A DNA stretch of 64,000 bases from NCBI RefSeq assembly GCF_947503375.1, contig NZ_CANNDQ010000001.1, positions 434,001-498,000 on the forward strand, given 5' to 3'. The notes beneath the pieces were generated by a model. The model was not told the origin of the DNA. It did no database searches and saw only the letters and a program-made list of their open reading frames with translations. The DNA comes from an uncultured Psychroserpens sp. (lineage in GTDB: Bacteria > Bacteroidota > Bacteroidia > Flavobacteriales > Flavobacteriaceae). The position numbers and the translations under genes were made by a program. Each line of letters starts with the position of its first letter. The stretch's first letter is position 1. Of the stretch, positions 27,746 to 35,520 are shown in pieces.

Positions 27746-27767
27746 AGTTTAAATTTTATAGCTTTTG
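27737..27767 (+). promoter_or_regulatory. Promoter of the repressor gene (probably leaderless)
   Basis: TTTG (27737-27740), 18 bp, then TAGCTTTTG (27759-27767), one base longer than TAnnTTTG. The ATG is at 27773, where transcription would be expected to begin, which suggests a leaderless message. Confidence 0.5.
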
Positions 27768-27772
27768 TTATT

Positions 27773-28582
27773 ATGGAACAGATTGACGAAAAAATCACGG
27801 CTATTATTAATTATTTTCATTTAAACAATTATGCGTTCTCAAAGCGAATAGGTGTTACAGGAACCACTATTGATAGTATTGTTAATGGAAGACCACAATC
27901 AGACGGCACTCGAAAAAAAACAAAACCAGGTTATGATGTTTTGTCTGCAATTATTGATGAATTTGATATTAATCCTGATTATCTTTTTGGTAAAAGCGAT
28001 GTTATGCTGAAGTCTGATATACCAAATACTCCAACATATTCTGGAATGCCTCAAGTGATTTCTACAAACCCTGAAGGCGAAGAAAATGTAGTTTATGTGC
28101 CAGCAAAAGCTAGAGCGGGTTATTTAGATGGTTATGGTGATGCAGAATACATAGAAACCTTACCTGCCTTTCATATGCCTCAACTTACAAATGGAACCTT
28201 TAGATGTTTTGAGGTTCAAGGCAACTCTATGGTTAGAACTTTTTTTGATGGTGATCTAGTCTTTGGAAAATACGTCGAAGATTTTAGTGATATTAAAGAT
28301 GGTCGTGTGTATATTATTATAAGTAAAAATGATGGTGTAGTCTTAAAGCGTGTAATTAATCGTATTGAAGAGCGTGGTAAGCTAATTCTTAAAAGCGATA
28401 ATAAAGATGGTAATTACCCAACATATACCATTAATGCCGATGAAATTATGGAAGTTTGGTATGTAACCATGTTTGCTTCAAAACAAATGCCTGAACCTGT
28501 AGATGTTTACGATAGGTTACATGAGTTAGAAAGTAAGATCGTTGATTTAGAACAGATGGTATCAGAAAAAGCTAAAAACTAA
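27773..28582 (+). CDS. LexA/CI-like repressor (XRE helix-turn-helix + S24 peptidase)
   Basis: 269 residues. The N-terminal helix-turn-helix (FSKRIGVTGTTIDSIVNGR, residues ~22-40) is joined to a C-terminal S24 autoprotease with the Ala115-Gly116 cleavage site (KARAGYLDG), nucleophile Ser152 (GNSM) and Lys192 (VVLKRV). Such repressors cut themselves on RecA filaments and switch on their targets after DNA damage. A short coiled coil ends the protein. It is divergent from the toxin/lysis genes, with a shared palindromic operator. Its stop codon touches the start codon of rnpA (TAA then ATG), tying this phage-type gene to an essential host gene. Control of the island is inferred. Confidence 0.88.
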   Translation: MEQIDEKITAIINYFHLNNYAFSKRIGVTGTTIDSIVNGRPQSDGTRKKTKPGYDVLSAIIDEFDINPDYLFGKSDVMLKSDIPNTPTYSGMPQVISTNPEGEENVVYVPAKARAGYLDGYGDAEYIETLPAFHMPQLTNGTFRCFEVQGNSMVRTFFDGDLVFGKYVEDFSDIKDGRVYIIISKNDGVVLKRVINRIEERGKLILKSDNKDGNYPTYTINADEIMEVWYVTMFASKQMPEPVDVYDRLHELESKIVDLEQMVSEKAKN

Positions 28583-28954
28583 ATGGCGTTATCGTATCCT
28601 AAAAAGGAAAAGTTAAAAAGCAAAAAACTGATCGACCAACTATTTACAGAAGGTAAGTCTGTTTCGGCTTTTCCTTTGCGCTTGGTCTATTTACCAACTT
28701 CTTTTGAAGGTGACATTCAGTTTAAAACAGGGGTTTCTGTTAGTAAACGTCATTTTAAAAATGCTGTTGATAGAAATAGGATCAAACGATTGTTGCGAGA
28801 AGCATATCGGCTCAATAAAACCTCATATTTTAACAACATTTCGTCTTGTTATGCGTTAATGATTTTGTACATTGGTAAAGATGGAACAGATTTTGATTCC
28901 ATTAACGCTAAAATGAAACAACTTTTAGATGTTTTTTCTAAAAAAGCGTCTTAA
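28583..28954 (+). CDS. rnpA: Ribonuclease P protein component
   Basis: 123 residues; helps the RNase P RNA mature tRNA 5' ends. The signature RNRIKRLLREAYR is present together with the conserved FPLRLVY and GVSVSKRHFKNAVDRN. The start ATG directly follows the stop of the S24 repressor, so translation may be coupled. rpmH, its usual upstream partner, is absent here. An S41 protease follows after 14 bp. Confidence 0.95.
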   Translation: MALSYPKKEKLKSKKLIDQLFTEGKSVSAFPLRLVYLPTSFEGDIQFKTGVSVSKRHFKNAVDRNRIKRLLREAYRLNKTSYFNNISSCYALMILYIGKDGTDFDSINAKMKQLLDVFSKKAS

Positions 28955-28968
28955 CAATAAACCTACAA

Positions 28969-30603
28969 ATGAAATATCGATTACATAAACGTATTGCTAT
29001 TCCTTTATTAGCTATAGCAATATTCTTTAGTGGAACCGCTTTTAAAAGTGAATTCTTTGAGATTGCAAAACAAATAGAAATTTTCACCACATTATTTAAA
29101 GAGCTCAACATGAATTATGTTGATGATACTAATCCTGGTGATTTGATGGATACGGCTATTAAAAGCATGTTAAATGATCTGGACCCTTACACTAATTATT
29201 ATAACGAACAAGACGTTGAGGCCTCAAGAATAAATAATTCTGGTGATTATACAGGGATTGGTGCTAATGTACTTACTTTAAAAGACAAGCTTGTTATTAT
29301 TGAGCCTTACAAAGATTATGCTGCTGACAAAGCGGGTTTGAAAGCAGGTGATGAAATCGTAAAAGTAGATAATGTTAGCGTAGCAGATTTTAAAGATGAT
29401 GCTGGTAACTTACTACAAGGTGCGGCTGGATCTGAAGTTATGGTTACTTATGTAAGGCAAGGCAAAACACAAACTGCTACTATTAAAAGAGAAGCCGTTG
29501 ACATACAAGCTGTTCCTCATTTTTCTATGATTAATGATGAGGTTGGCTATGTAGTATTAACTAAATTTAACCGTAAAGCCTCATCAGAAACCAAAAGCGC
29601 TGTAAGAGCATTAAAAAATCAAGGCGCTAAGAAATTGATCCTTGATCTTAGAGGGAATCCAGGTGGTTTATTAACTGAAGCTGTAAATGTCACCAATATT
29701 TTTGTTCCAAAAAATCAATTGGTGGTTACTACAAAATCTAAGGTTAAAAAATATAACAAGACCTATTACACGCAAAGAGACGCTGTAGACACAGAAATAC
29801 CTCTTGTGGTATTAATTGATGGTTCAAGCGCTTCTGCCAGCGAAATTGTTGCTGGTGCACTTCAAGATCTAGATCGTGCAGTAGTTATAGGTGCTAGAAG
29901 TTTTGGTAAAGGCTTAGTACAACGTCCTAAAAAACTTACCTATGGTACTCAAATGAAGATTACTATTTCGAGGTATTACACACCATCTGGTCGATGCATA
30001 CAAGCGTTAGATTATTGGAATAGAGATGAAAACGGAAAAGCAACTCGAGTAAAAAGAGAAAACTATAATGCCTTTAAAACTAAAAAAGGACGAATGGTTT
30101 ATGACGGAGGAGGTATTCAACCAGACCTAGAACTTGAGGCAACAAAACTTAGTCCGATAACTAAAGCTATTTTAAACGAAAACCTGATCTTTAAATATGC
30201 TACAACATATTATTACAACAACACGTTAAATGACCTAAATGGTTTTAAGCTTACAGATTCAGATTTTAATGATTTTAAAGCCTTTTTAAACTCAAATAAT
30301 TTTAATTTCGAAACCAAAGCAGAAAAAGCATTTGCTGAAGCATTTCTTATCGCTAAAGAAGAAAAAATTGGAACTGCTATTGATTCTGATTATGAAGATC
30401 TACTGAATGCATTAAACCATTATAAAACACAAGCTATAGATAGTAATAAAGAAGAATTATTATCATTATTATCTGATGAAATTGTAAAACGTTATTTTTA
30501 TAGAGATGGTCTATACACCTATTACAAAGCCACAAATCCTGAGATTCAAAAAGGAACTGAAATTTTAAGTTCAAACTCTAATTATAAAGGGTACTTGGAT
30601 TAA
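28969..30603 (+). CDS. C-terminal processing peptidase (S41 family, CtpA/Tsp-like)
   Basis: 544 residues with an N-terminal membrane/signal segment (IAIPLLAIAIFFSGTAF). A PDZ domain (YTGIGANVL, AGLKAGDEIVKV) precedes the S41 catalytic core: the nucleophile Ser is in DGSSASASEIVAGAL and the Lys in SFGKGLVQ. It degrades or processes periplasmic proteins from the C-terminus. The order rnpA - S41 peptidase is common in Flavobacteriia. A Lys-rich helical tail of ~130 residues ends the protein. Confidence 0.92.
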   Translation: MKYRLHKRIAIPLLAIAIFFSGTAFKSEFFEIAKQIEIFTTLFKELNMNYVDDTNPGDLMDTAIKSMLNDLDPYTNYYNEQDVEASRINNSGDYTGIGANVLTLKDKLVIIEPYKDYAADKAGLKAGDEIVKVDNVSVADFKDDAGNLLQGAAGSEVMVTYVRQGKTQTATIKREAVDIQAVPHFSMINDEVGYVVLTKFNRKASSETKSAVRALKNQGAKKLILDLRGNPGGLLTEAVNVTNIFVPKNQLVVTTKSKVKKYNKTYYTQRDAVDTEIPLVVLIDGSSASASEIVAGALQDLDRAVVIGARSFGKGLVQRPKKLTYGTQMKITISRYYTPSGRCIQALDYWNRDENGKATRVKRENYNAFKTKKGRMVYDGGGIQPDLELEATKLSPITKAILNENLIFKYATTYYYNNTLNDLNGFKLTDSDFNDFKAFLNSNNFNFETKAEKAFAEAFLIAKEEKIGTAIDSDYEDLLNALNHYKTQAIDSNKEELLSLLSDEIVKRYFYRDGLYTYYKATNPEIQKGTEILSSNSNYKGYLD

Positions 30604-30657
30604 CTTTTGAATGAAAATAAAATAGCCTATATTTATTGGGCGTGTTTGATAAGTAAA

Positions 30658-31503
30658 ATGAAAATATATAGTCTCATCACATTGCTTTTTACATCGTTTT
30701 TGTTTGCACAGACAGAAACCATGACGCATGAGGTATATTTTGAAACTGACAAATTCGAAGTGCCACCTACAGAGCATTACAGATTGCTTTTATTTTTATC
30801 AGAAATTGAAACTCTTGATATTCAAAAAGTGTCTATTTACGGCTTTACTGATGATAGAGGAAGTGATTCTTATAATTTAGTTTTATCTCAAAATAGAGCC
30901 AATTCAATAAAAACTATATTTTCTAATAATGAGTTTGATGAATCGATTATCACAAATGTAGATGGAAAAGGTGAAATATTACTTAAATTAGTAAAGGAAG
31001 AAGATATTCATAAAATTAGAGGTTTAAATCGAAAGGTTGAAATTATTGTTCAGCCCTATAATCCTCCACGTGTTCAAAAAGCTTTAGAAGAAAAGCCTAA
31101 AGTTGAAGATATTATCAAAGGAGAGTTAAAAGCTGGTGACAAATTTACGCTAGATAATATTTTATTTAAAACAGGTTATAGTAAGCTTTTACCTGAATCT
31201 AAACCAGTACTCGAAAATCTTGCAGAAGCCCTTTTAGAGCGAAAAGATATTTACTTTACAATTCAAGGTCATGTATGTTGTACTCAAAACAGTAGAGATG
31301 CTATTGATCGAAAGACTAAAAAACGTAATCTATCTGTAGCAAGAGCAAAATTTATCTATGATTACTTAGCTAAGAAAGGAGTTAGTACTAGGCGTATGAA
31401 ATATGTTGGTATGCGTCGAAAATTTCCTTTAGGTGGTGATCCAAAATTTGATCGTCGTGTAGAAATCTTAGTGACTTATGTTGGAGAAAGTCAAGGTAAT
31501 TAA
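30658..31503 (+). CDS. Secreted protein with two OmpA-like domains
   Basis: The longer frame starts at TTG 30607, but ATG 30658 begins a clean signal peptide (MKIYSLITLLFTSFLFAQ), giving 281 residues. Two OmpA-like peptidoglycan-binding domains follow each other. The first (~25-150) has VYFETDKFEV, YGFTDDRGS and NRANSIKTIF; the second (~175-278) has LFKTGYSKLLPES, QGHVCC, ARAKFIYDYL and FDRRVEILV. No barrel or other domain is present, so it may bridge peptidoglycan to an envelope complex. It converges with the next gene by 4 bp. Confidence 0.85.
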   Translation: MKIYSLITLLFTSFLFAQTETMTHEVYFETDKFEVPPTEHYRLLLFLSEIETLDIQKVSIYGFTDDRGSDSYNLVLSQNRANSIKTIFSNNEFDESIITNVDGKGEILLKLVKEEDIHKIRGLNRKVEIIVQPYNPPRVQKALEEKPKVEDIIKGELKAGDKFTLDNILFKTGYSKLLPESKPVLENLAEALLERKDIYFTIQGHVCCTQNSRDAIDRKTKKRNLSVARAKFIYDYLAKKGVSTRRMKYVGMRRKFPLGGDPKFDRRVEILVTYVGESQGN

Positions 31504-31940
31504 GTTCTTATCATAGCTATATGTGGAATATCGTCTTCAAGATACTCCTCTCCTACTTCAAAAAATTGTAAGTTATTATAAAAGCGTTTTAGATAGGTTT
31601 GAGCCGAAATCTTTATTCTAGTTTCATTGAATCGTTGCTCAATAGCTTTAATTGATGCATTCATAATTTCATAACCGTAGTTATGGTCGCGTTCTGATTG
31701 TTTAACTACTACTCTACCTATACTTGCATGTTCAAAATAATCTCCTGGTTTAAAAACTCTCGTATACGCTACTAACCTATTGTTTTTATAGCCGATGACA
31801 TGTAATGCACTTTCATCTTTACCATCAATATCTTGATATACGCAATCTTGCTCAACTACAAAAACTTCAGCACGTAACTGAAGTAAATCGTATAACTCAT
31901 TAACTGTCAAATCGTTATATGTTTTAGTATAAATCTTCAT
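31500..31940 (-). CDS. GNAT family N-acetyltransferase, ElaA-like
   Basis: 146 residues from ATG 31940 (MKIYTKTYNDL); the longer TTG start is unlikely. ElaA-type features: LRAEVFVVEQDCVYQDIDGKD, then LVAYTRVF and the acetyl-CoA loop region GRVVVKQSERDHNYGYEIM. It transfers an acetyl group to an unknown small molecule or protein. It follows the CDF exporter gene by 7 bp, probably cotranscribed, and its stop overlaps that of the opposing OmpA-like gene. Confidence 0.88.
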   Translation of the reverse strand: MKIYTKTYNDLTVNELYDLLQLRAEVFVVEQDCVYQDIDGKDESALHVIGYKNNRLVAYTRVFKPGDYFEHASIGRVVVKQSERDHNYGYEIMNASIKAIEQRFNETRIKISAQTYLKRFYNNLQFFEVGEEYLEDDIPHIAMIRT

Positions 31941-31947
31941 TAACTTA

Positions 31948-32865
31948 TTAGTCTTGTACAATTACATCTTTTGCATCACATTTTCCAAATTCTGGTTGAA
32001 TATTCACATGATTGATTCCAAAATTTTGATATACTAGTACTTCAATTTCTTTTAATACGATATCAAATTCTGATAAAGAAATATCGTTTTTAAAATCAAT
32101 ATGTGCTTCTAAATGAATCTCTTCTTCATTTAACTGCCATATATGTACATGATGTACATTTTTTATAATTGCTATGCGTTGTATCGCTTTTACAATATCT
32201 TTTACTTGAATAGATTCTGGTGTAAATAGCATTAATACTTTAAACGAATCTCTAAGTAGATTATAACCCATTATAACCAAATAAACAGCGATAGCAAAAG
32301 TTAAAACACTATCTACCCAAAATACCTGATAAAACTTCATTAATAATCCACCAATAAATACTGCTACACTAGCCATCATGTCTGTAAGGAGATGTAGATA
32401 TGCACTCTTCATATTCATATTAGTAGTGCTATCTTTTTTAAGAAGTAAAACACTAAAACCATTACCAAAAATAGCAACTAGAGATAACCATATCACTAAA
32501 TTAGATTCAATTTCTTTCGGATTTTGAAAACGCTCAACAGCTTCAATAATTAACAGAATTGCTACGATAATTAACGTTGCTGCATTAATAAAAGCGGCTA
32601 AAATTTCAGCACGCTTATAACCAAATGTTTTTTGAAGCGATGCCTTTCTTTTAGTAAGTTTATTAGCAATATAACTTACAATTAAGGAAATGACATCATT
32701 AAAATTGTGAAGTGCATCACTAAGAAGTGACAAGCTCCCAGAGAGTAACCCTCCAATCACTTGAGCCACAGTAATGACAATATTTAATAAAATGGAAATA
32801 AAAAGATTTCTTCCTTTTAAATCGCCATGAGAATGTGAGTGATTATGAGAATGAGAATGACCCAT
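31948..32865 (-). CDS. Cation diffusion facilitator metal exporter (CzcD/ZitB-like)
   Basis: 305 residues. A His-rich N-terminus (MGHSHSHNHSHSHG) precedes six membrane helices with the metal-site motifs LSDALHNFNDV (helix 2) and HLLTDMMASV (helix 5), then a cytosolic domain (VHHVHIWQLNEEEIHLEAHI). It exports Zn2+ or related divalent cations using the proton gradient. Its start codon abuts the rpiB stop, and an ElaA-like gene follows, so the three form an operon. Confidence 0.92.
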   Translation of the reverse strand: MGHSHSHNHSHSHGDLKGRNLFISILLNIVITVAQVIGGLLSGSLSLLSDALHNFNDVISLIVSYIANKLTKRKASLQKTFGYKRAEILAAFINAATLIIVAILLIIEAVERFQNPKEIESNLVIWLSLVAIFGNGFSVLLLKKDSTTNMNMKSAYLHLLTDMMASVAVFIGGLLMKFYQVFWVDSVLTFAIAVYLVIMGYNLLRDSFKVLMLFTPESIQVKDIVKAIQRIAIIKNVHHVHIWQLNEEEIHLEAHIDFKNDISLSEFDIVLKEIEVLVYQNFGINHVNIQPEFGKCDAKDVIVQD

Positions 32866-33300
32866 TTAGCATGAAATAGGAATTTTATCAACGCGTTTTT
32901 GATGGCGACCACCTTCAAATTCGGTATTTAAAAAAATATCTACAATTTGAATGGCTTGTTGTATAGCTGTGAAACGTGCAGGAATACAACAAATATTAGC
33001 ATTATTATGTTGTCTTGTTAACTCAGTAATTTCTTTAGTCCAACATATTCCTGCTCTTACTTTCTGGTGTTTGTTTGCCGTCATTGCAACGCCATTAGCA
33101 CTGCCGCAAATTAAGATGCCAAATTTTACTTTAGATTCTGATACATCTGCAGCTACAGGATGTACAAAATCTGGATAATCTACACTATCATTCGCATTAG
33201 TTCCATAGTTATTAACTGTAAATCCTTTAGATTCTAAATATGTTTGAATCGCTTGTTTATACTCTGTTCCTGCATGATCGTTACCTATAGAAATAGTCAT
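32866..33300 (-). CDS. rpiB: Ribose-5-phosphate isomerase B
   Basis: 144 residues; interconverts ribose-5-phosphate and ribulose-5-phosphate in the pentose phosphate pathway. Conserved segments: IGNDHAGTEYK near the N-terminus, GTNANDSVDYPDF, and the active-site Cys in LICGSANGVAMTANK. First gene of a leftward operon with the metal exporter and acetyltransferase. Upstream lies a long AT-rich stretch with a weak -7 candidate (TAACTTTA on the minus strand). Confidence 0.95.
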   Translation of the reverse strand: MTISIGNDHAGTEYKQAIQTYLESKGFTVNNYGTNANDSVDYPDFVHPVAADVSESKVKFGILICGSANGVAMTANKHQKVRAGICWTKEITELTRQHNNANICCIPARFTAIQQAIQIVDIFLNTEFEGGRHQKRVDKIPISC

Positions 33301-33904
33301 AGTTATGAAGTGTTGTTTAAAAATATAAAGTTACTAATTGCTAATAAAAAATTGAACTTAAAAACAGTTTACTTATCCATAAGTAATAATTTTAAAAAAT
33401 AATACCTATATAAGCGTTGTTAACTTCTTAGTGTTTTATGTTTTATTACTTGTTAATATCTTCTCTTAAGTATTTAAAACTTTTATTAGGATAATCAGGT
33501 AATTTTTACAAACAATATATAATATAGAATAACCTAAAAAGTTAGTTGTTTTTTTTAGTCGAGTTATAAGTATAAAAATACTAAGATACCAACATTACTT
33601 TTTACAATAGTTATTAAATTTTAGTTGTCAACAGTACTTTTCAACAGCTGTTAATAGTTATCTAAATTCTATTTATAATGAATGAGTTAACTTTAAAAAC
33701 GATGTTAATTACATATGAATTGAATTCTATAAGTCATATTTCAAACAAAACTTCAAAAAAGTTATTATATCTATCAACACACTATAATAACCATCATTTA
33801 TTTTTAAAATTTTAAAAAGAAAAAAGATGATATAATTATATATGTTGATAACATTAATAATGTGTTATTTTAAAATCTTTATATTTAATATAAATAAACT
33901 ATCA
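33301..33904. other. 604-bp AT-rich intergenic region, no gene seen
   Basis: Between the divergent rpiB and FG-GAP genes. Very AT-rich with many short T and A runs; no reading frame with protein-like composition, no clear hairpin and no perfect TAnnTTTG box on the plus strand. A single DnaA-box-like TTATCCATA (near 33372) lies in the palindrome ACTTATCCATAAGT, but alone it means little. Confidence 0.5.
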
Positions 33905-35359
33905 ATGAAAAAACTTATACTCTTATTTTTCTTAACTCCTTTTTTTAGTCTAGGTCAAATTCAAATTGGACAAACTTTAATTGGAGATCCATTAGATTCT
34001 CGTTTTGGAAACAAAGTATGTATGAGTCATGATGGAAATGTAATAGCAATTAGTTCTTTATCTTTTAGTTTTAATAATGGTAAAGGTAATACTGTAGTAT
34101 ATAGAAAGATTAATGATTCTTGGGTTCAAATAGGCCAAAACATTGTCGGAGATTTTGATTTTGATAGTTTAGGTTTTTCTGCAAGTTTAAATAATGATGG
34201 TAGTATTATTGTATTAGGTGCTCCTTATAATGATGATAATGGATCGAATTCTGGTCATGTAAAAGTATTTGAAAATAGTAATGATACTTGGGTACAAAAA
34301 GGGCAGAATATTATAGGAGAAGCATTTGGAGATCAATCAGGATTTACAGTTAGTTCTGATGCTTCAGGTAATATCATAGCAATTACTGCTTCTTTTAATG
34401 ATGGTATTAGCAATAATGCTGGTCATGTAAGGGTTTTCGAATTTATTAATAATACTTGGACTCAAATTGGACAAGATATAGAAGGTGATATTAATGGAAT
34501 ACAATCAGCTTGGTCAATCGATTTAAGTATTGATGGAAATACTATTGCAATCGGTTCACCTTTTGTTGATATTAATGGAGCTGCTGCTGGTCATGTTAGA
34601 GTTTATCAAAATATAAATAATACTTGGTCACAAATTGGAAGTAATATAAATGGTTCTGAAGATGACTGGTTTGGATACTCATTGAGTTTATCACAAAATG
34701 GAAATAGAGTCGCTATTTCTTCTACAGATAGCGATGCTGACGGACCATTATTAGGGTATATAAAAGTTTATGAAAACATCAATAATAATTGGATTCAAGT
34801 TGGTAACGATATTACTAATACCATAAACAGTATTGGTTTTGGATGGGATATAGAAATTAATGAAGAAGGTGATCTTTTAGTAGCTTCTGATTTTAGTAAT
34901 AATGGAGGAAATAATGCAGGAAGTGTAAGAATTTATAGTTTAAGTAATGATACTTGGTCTCAAATTGGAAATATATTAGGTGATATTGAAGGTGCTGAAT
35001 TTGGCACTTCTATAGAGTTAAACCTAAATGGGTCTTTAGTAGTAGTTGGAGCTCCTTATAGTAACATAGGGAATAGTGCAGGTGAAGCTAAAGTATTTAG
35101 TATTGAAGATTTACTTTCAACCAAAAAATATTCAGTTTTAAGTTTCAACCTTTTCCCAAACCCAACAACACATCAGTTTACAATTAAATTAAATAATACT
35201 TCTATTTTAGAAAAAGTAACGATTTATAACATGTTAGGACAAGAAGTATCAACATCAAAAAAATTAACAATAAACACCAAATCACTTACTTCTGCAACGT
35301 ACATCGTAGAGGTTCAAACCACTCAAGGTAAAGCCTCTAAAAAACTCATTATTGAATAA
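33905..35359 (+). CDS. Secreted FG-GAP-like propeller protein with T9SS sorting domain
   Basis: 484 residues from ATG 33905, where a signal peptide begins (MKKLILLFFLTPFFSLGQ); a longer frame from 33842 lacks a leader. About seven ~60-residue repeats of the form WxQIGQxIxGD...DGxxIAIGxP...GHVRVYENINN make a beta-propeller. The last ~75 residues are a type IX secretion type A C-terminal domain (NLFPNPTTHQF, VTIYNMLGQEV, GKASKKLIIE), so the protein should be exported across the outer membrane and anchored or released. The ligand is unknown. Codons are more AT-rich than those of neighbours. Confidence 0.88.
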   Translation: MKKLILLFFLTPFFSLGQIQIGQTLIGDPLDSRFGNKVCMSHDGNVIAISSLSFSFNNGKGNTVVYRKINDSWVQIGQNIVGDFDFDSLGFSASLNNDGSIIVLGAPYNDDNGSNSGHVKVFENSNDTWVQKGQNIIGEAFGDQSGFTVSSDASGNIIAITASFNDGISNNAGHVRVFEFINNTWTQIGQDIEGDINGIQSAWSIDLSIDGNTIAIGSPFVDINGAAAGHVRVYQNINNTWSQIGSNINGSEDDWFGYSLSLSQNGNRVAISSTDSDADGPLLGYIKVYENINNNWIQVGNDITNTINSIGFGWDIEINEEGDLLVASDFSNNGGNNAGSVRIYSLSNDTWSQIGNILGDIEGAEFGTSIELNLNGSLVVVGAPYSNIGNSAGEAKVFSIEDLLSTKKYSVLSFNLFPNPTTHQFTIKLNNTSILEKVTIYNMLGQEVSTSKKLTINTKSLTSATYIVEVQTTQGKASKKLIIE

Positions 35360-35420
35360 TAGTTTACATCATTTTCGTAATAATTTAACGCTAACAAAAC
35401 ACAATTAAATATTTAAACCG

Positions 35421-35428
35421 TAGATTTG
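35421..35428 (+). promoter_or_regulatory. -7 box upstream of rnr
   Basis: TAGATTTG matches TAnnTTTG. It lies 92 bp before the rnr ATG and just before a perfect hairpin, so the hairpin would be at the 5' end of the rnr message as well as after the upstream gene. Confidence 0.45.
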
Positions 35429-35429
35429 T

Positions 35430-35470
35430 AAAAACTTAATAACATTTCTTCCTCCTTTTATTAAGTTTTT
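35430..35470 (+). terminator. Hairpin between the FG-GAP gene and rnr
   Basis: A perfect 13-bp stem AAAAACTTAATAA (35430-35442) with TTATTAAGTTTTT (35458-35470) and a 15-base loop, about 70 bp after the upstream stop. A second hairpin (TTCCTAA/TTAGGAA, 35479-35497) follows before rnr. Confidence 0.6.
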
Positions 35471-35520
35471 AGAATGAATTCCTAACACTTTTAGGAAACG
35501 AAAATAGATTACAAATAATA

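Noticed and set aside
16615..28582. Complete or recently active prophage
   Set aside because: No integrase, terminase, portal, capsid, tail or replication genes were found, and no clear attachment-site repeats; the long shared sequence at 18404 and 27699 is better explained as operator plus promoter.
33360..33390. Replication origin / DnaA box cluster
   Set aside because: Only a single imperfect TTATCCATA; no cluster, and no dnaA or dnaN nearby.
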